NCBI GenBank assembly: GCA_024276775.1
Contig: JAJRWO010000212.1
Location: 1 to 8,658 of the forward strand
DNA length: 8,658 nt
Direction of reading: 5' to 3'
Origin: Gammaproteobacteria bacterium
GTDB taxonomy: Bacteria > Pseudomonadota > Gammaproteobacteria > Tenderiales > Tenderiaceae
The notes beneath the pieces were generated by a model. It was not told where the DNA came from. It made no database searches and saw nothing but the letters and a program-made list of their open reading frames with translations. Shown here in pieces: positions 6,939-8,658 of the stretch; positions within the stretch are counted from its first letter, which is position 1, and each line of letters starts with the position of its first letter. A program made the position numbers and the translations under genes.

Positions 6939-7565
6939 TTACTTGTGACACTTCCAACAATCAGCGGGGCCGTCATTAGCTTCATGACAACGCACACAGA
7001 AGCCCATATTCAATGGTTTTACCTTTTTTGCCACCGTCCTTTTCTTAACGTCACCATGACAAAAGGCACACACTTCAGAGACATTCTCCACATCCATGCC
7101 TTCATTTTCAAAGACAAAGCGTTGCAAATGTTTCTCATGGGTAAAGTGTACAAAATCAGGCAAATCATGAACCTTGTTCCACAGTATCGGTTCATTGTTT
7201 TCCCAGTACTCAGTCAGCTTTTGAATGCGCGGCTTGTCAGTGGCAATAATCGTGTGACAACCCATACATTTACTGCTCGGTGGAATCCCTGCAACAGGGC
7301 TTCGACGTGCATAGGTATGACAATACAAACAATTAATACCATTCTCCTCCGTATGAACATCATGCGGAAATTCTATCGGTTGCGGCACATCTTCACCGCT
7401 ATGCGTCACCGTTGGCGGTATTGCATTTGGTACCTCTGCTTGCGCAGCCGAAATGACAAACACACTCGCTAACAGTAAAAAAAACATAGCCAAACTCTGG
7501 CTGACCTTACCCTGACCAACGCCTTTTTCGCGTCTTTTAGAGAGAAATTTATTACTCACAAACAT
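6939..7565 (-). CDS. actA: ACIII subunit ActA, pentahaem cytochrome c
   Basis: This 208-residue exported cytochrome has five C-x-x-C-H haem c sites: C79-L-Y-C-H83, C100-M-G-C-H104, C166-A-F-C-H170, C190-V-R-C-H194 and C203-W-K-C-H207. That is the expected number for ActA. Family-typical words are F-P-H-D-V-H (66-71), Y-A-R-R-S-P-V-A-G-I-P (85-95) and V-H-D-L-P-D-F-V-H-F-T-H (132-143), which supply extra His residues for bis-His haems. A long basic n-region (1-22) precedes a hydrophobic segment (24-43) ending A-Q-A. This could be a cleaved signal peptide or, as in some ActA proteins, a membrane anchor. The ATG at 7565 has GAGGA (7575-7571) 5 bases upstream. As first gene of the operon it follows a long leader. 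It should link the ActB2 clusters to ActE or to an external cytochrome. Confidence 0.94.
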   Translation of the reverse strand: MFVSNKFLSKRREKGVGQGKVSQSLAMFFLLLASVFVISAAQAEVPNAIPPTVTHSGEDVPQPIEFPHDVHTEENGINCLYCHTYARRSPVAGIPPSSKCMGCHTIIATDKPRIQKLTEYWENNEPILWNKVHDLPDFVHFTHEKHLQRFVFENEGMDVENVSEVCAFCHGDVKKRTVAKKVKPLNMGFCVRCHEANDGPADCWKCHK

Positions 7566-8052
7566 CTCAGTCCTCGATCCGTTGTAGATCCCATTAGGCT
7601 TTAAACAATAAGAGAAATAATCAAAACCGCTATCCGCTCAAAATAGACACGTAACTGCGCGAAGCTGATTCACATTTAAATAATTATTAACTGAATTTCC
7701 CCAATTAACTTTCGAAAAGCTAACTCACACTATTTTTATTTTTTACTGCAATCCCTCTAGAATCACAGGCTACCACAGAGCAACACTTTTTTATTTAGCC
7801 ATTATTCGACGATTCTGGGTAATTATGGACGTTTTCTGCCATTGCCCCCAAATCTCACCTAGGCATACTCATGGCTATTCGCCAAGCGTTCCTGCATCGT
7901 AGAACACTTTCAAACCTAATGTCAACGCCAAACAGTCAACTTTTAGTTCTCATTTAAAAACAATAAAATCACTCGCTTGCCCCAGCAAACAACATGGCAA
8001 AACACTATCTTTAATAAAGCTCAAATATTTAAACTGCTTTTGCAGAGCGATT
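7566..8052. other. AT-rich non-coding region between the Nif3-like gene and actA
   Basis: No convincing gene is found in these 487 bases on either strand, and only very short reading frames occur. The region is clearly more AT-rich than the flanking genes. It contains a candidate promoter at 7925-7896 (given separately). A small CTGC-TTTT-GCAG hairpin lies at 8034-8045, just after the Nif3-like stop, but its stem is only 4 bp and no strong T-run follows, so I do not call it a terminator. Between 7724 and 7687 the minus strand has three GTTA(A/G) words in AT-rich sequence. I see no tRNA, riboswitch or sizeable inverted repeat. The likely role is promoter and long 5' leader of the act operon. 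Confidence 0.7.
7896..7925 (-). promoter_or_regulatory. Candidate sigma-70 promoter for the act operon
   Basis: On the minus strand, 7925-7920 reads TTGACA, a perfect -35 consensus. After an 18-base spacer, 7901-7896 reads TACGAT, which matches TATAAT at four of six positions including the first two and the last two. Transcription would start near 7889, leaving a leader of about 320 bases before the actA ATG. The exact -35 is the best I found in the region. The imperfect -10 and long leader keep confidence moderate, and a closer start using the AT-rich stretch near 7683-7690 (AATAAT, with no good -35) is possible. Confidence 0.4.
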
Positions 8053-8658
8053 TTACACCGGATTATCAATATCAATAAACTCATGATCAAGCAAAAATTT
8101 CTTTGCTAACACACCCCCTAAAGCCCTCACACCATAACGTTCTGTGGCGTGATGCCCAGCCGCAAAATAATGCACACCACTCTCTCTAGCAAAATGCGTG
8201 GTTTGTTCTGAAACCTCACCGCTAATGTATGCCTGCACACCCAACTGCGGCGTTGTTTCAATATACCCCTGTGCAGCCCCAGTACACCAGGCCACCATCT
8301 GAATATCAACAGACTCACCAGGCAGGTGCAAAGGTTGCCGCATAAGCACGCGACTAAGCTGTGCCTGCAATTCCTCGGCGCTCATTTTTCTGGGCAACTG
8401 CCCATACATAGCCAAATTATCTGGCCCAAAGCGGCCACTAATTTTTATCCCCAACCGTTTTGCCAGCTGGGCATTATTACCAAGTTCAGAATGCGCGTCC
8501 AACGGCAAATGATATGTAAGCAAACTAATATTATTTTCAATCAGCGCGGCTATTCTGCGCCGCTTAATTCCCGTGATACACGCCGGTTCACCCTTCCAAA
8601 AAAAACCATGATGCACCAACAAAACATCCGCATTCGCCTCAATCGCCGCATCAATCAA
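8053..8658 (-). CDS. Nif3/YbgI-like dinuclear metal-centre protein (5' end beyond window)
   Basis: The visible 201 codons are the C-terminal part of a Nif3-family protein. They read through the right edge of the window: the first codon there is TTG (8658-8656), which aligns as an internal Leu rather than a start. About 45 residues should be missing, judged against E. coli YbgI (247 residues). The metal ligands of the family are present: V-H-H-G (15-18), H-L-P-L-D-A-H (50-56) and G-H-H-A-T-E-R-Y-G (168-176). L-G-N-N-A-Q-L-A (59-66) is also typical. Family members form toroidal hexamers with two metal ions per subunit. The biochemical role is unsettled, and the GTP cyclohydrolase label often attached is not firmly supported. 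It is co-directional with the act operon but 487 bases upstream of it, so it is probably a separate unit. The short, uninterrupted form is typical of proteobacteria. Confidence 0.92.
   Translation of the reverse strand: MIDAAIEANADVLLVHHGFFWKGEPACITGIKRRRIAALIENNISLLTYHLPLDAHSELGNNAQLAKRLGIKISGRFGPDNLAMYGQLPRKMSAEELQAQLSRVLMRQPLHLPGESVDIQMVAWCTGAAQGYIETTPQLGVQAYISGEVSEQTTHFARESGVHYFAAGHHATERYGVRALGGVLAKKFLLDHEFIDIDNPV

Noticed and set aside
6945..7472. Long plus-strand open frame (175 codons) opposite actA.
   Set aside because: It is the antisense shadow of the pentahaem cytochrome gene, whose five haem motifs and ribosome site leave no doubt about the coding strand. The same applies to the other antisense frames opposite actB1, actB2, actC and actE.
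7826..7903. Short plus-strand frame of 25 codons starting at ATG 7826 in the intergenic region.
   Set aside because: No ribosome site, composition unlike a real protein, and no recognisable motif.
8034..8045. CTGC-TTTT-GCAG hairpin after the Nif3-like gene as a terminator.
   Set aside because: The stem is only 4 bp and the following minus-strand sequence has no proper T-run.

Overview
The window holds an essentially complete alternative complex III (ACIII) operon, followed upstream by one truncated housekeeping gene. Everything recognisable is on the minus strand. The organism is a Gram-negative bacterium, most likely a gamma- or betaproteobacterium. This rests on the YbgI-type Nif3 protein at the right edge, the Shine-Dalgarno-led genes, and c-type cytochromes, a Tat lipoprotein and NrfD-type quinol subunits that all require a periplasm. 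Base composition is moderately AT-rich. A species cannot be named from the sequence alone.

Layout in the direction of transcription (right to left): (1) 8658-8053, the 3' part of a Nif3/YbgI-like gene, cut by the window edge. (2) 8052-7566, a 487-base AT-rich non-coding stretch with a candidate sigma-70 promoter (TTGACA, 18-base spacer, TACGAT). (3) 7565-223, seven co-directional genes in the canonical act order: actA (pentahaem cytochrome c), actB1 (molybdopterin-oxidoreductase-like Tat lipoprotein), actB2 (four-cluster Fe-S protein), actC (NrfD-like, 10 TM), actD (DUF3341), actE (monohaem cytochrome c) and actF (second NrfD-like protein). (4) 200-173, a strong rho-independent terminator about 23 bases after the actF stop. 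(5) 172-1, no gene that can be supported.

From knowledge of the family, ActC (and possibly ActF) handle menaquinol or ubiquinol in the membrane. Electrons then pass through the Fe-S clusters of ActB2 to the haems of ActA and ActE, and on to a soluble or oxidase-bound cytochrome c. This replaces or supplements the cytochrome bc1 complex. ActD is a small two-helix membrane subunit. Three junctions (B1/B2, C/D, D/E) are separated by 2 bases or overlap, with ribosome sites inside the preceding gene; the others have gaps of 40-62 bases.

The points most worth a second look are: actB is split into two genes, unlike the fused form of the best-studied complexes; ActB1 keeps a full Cys set for an N-terminal 4Fe-4S cluster but has no other Cys that could hold molybdenum; ActE has no lipobox cysteine; and the operon ends in a terminator with no terminal oxidase genes attached. 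I see no phage, IS element, CRISPR array, tRNA or rRNA. The system is a known one with unusual details rather than a wholly new one.
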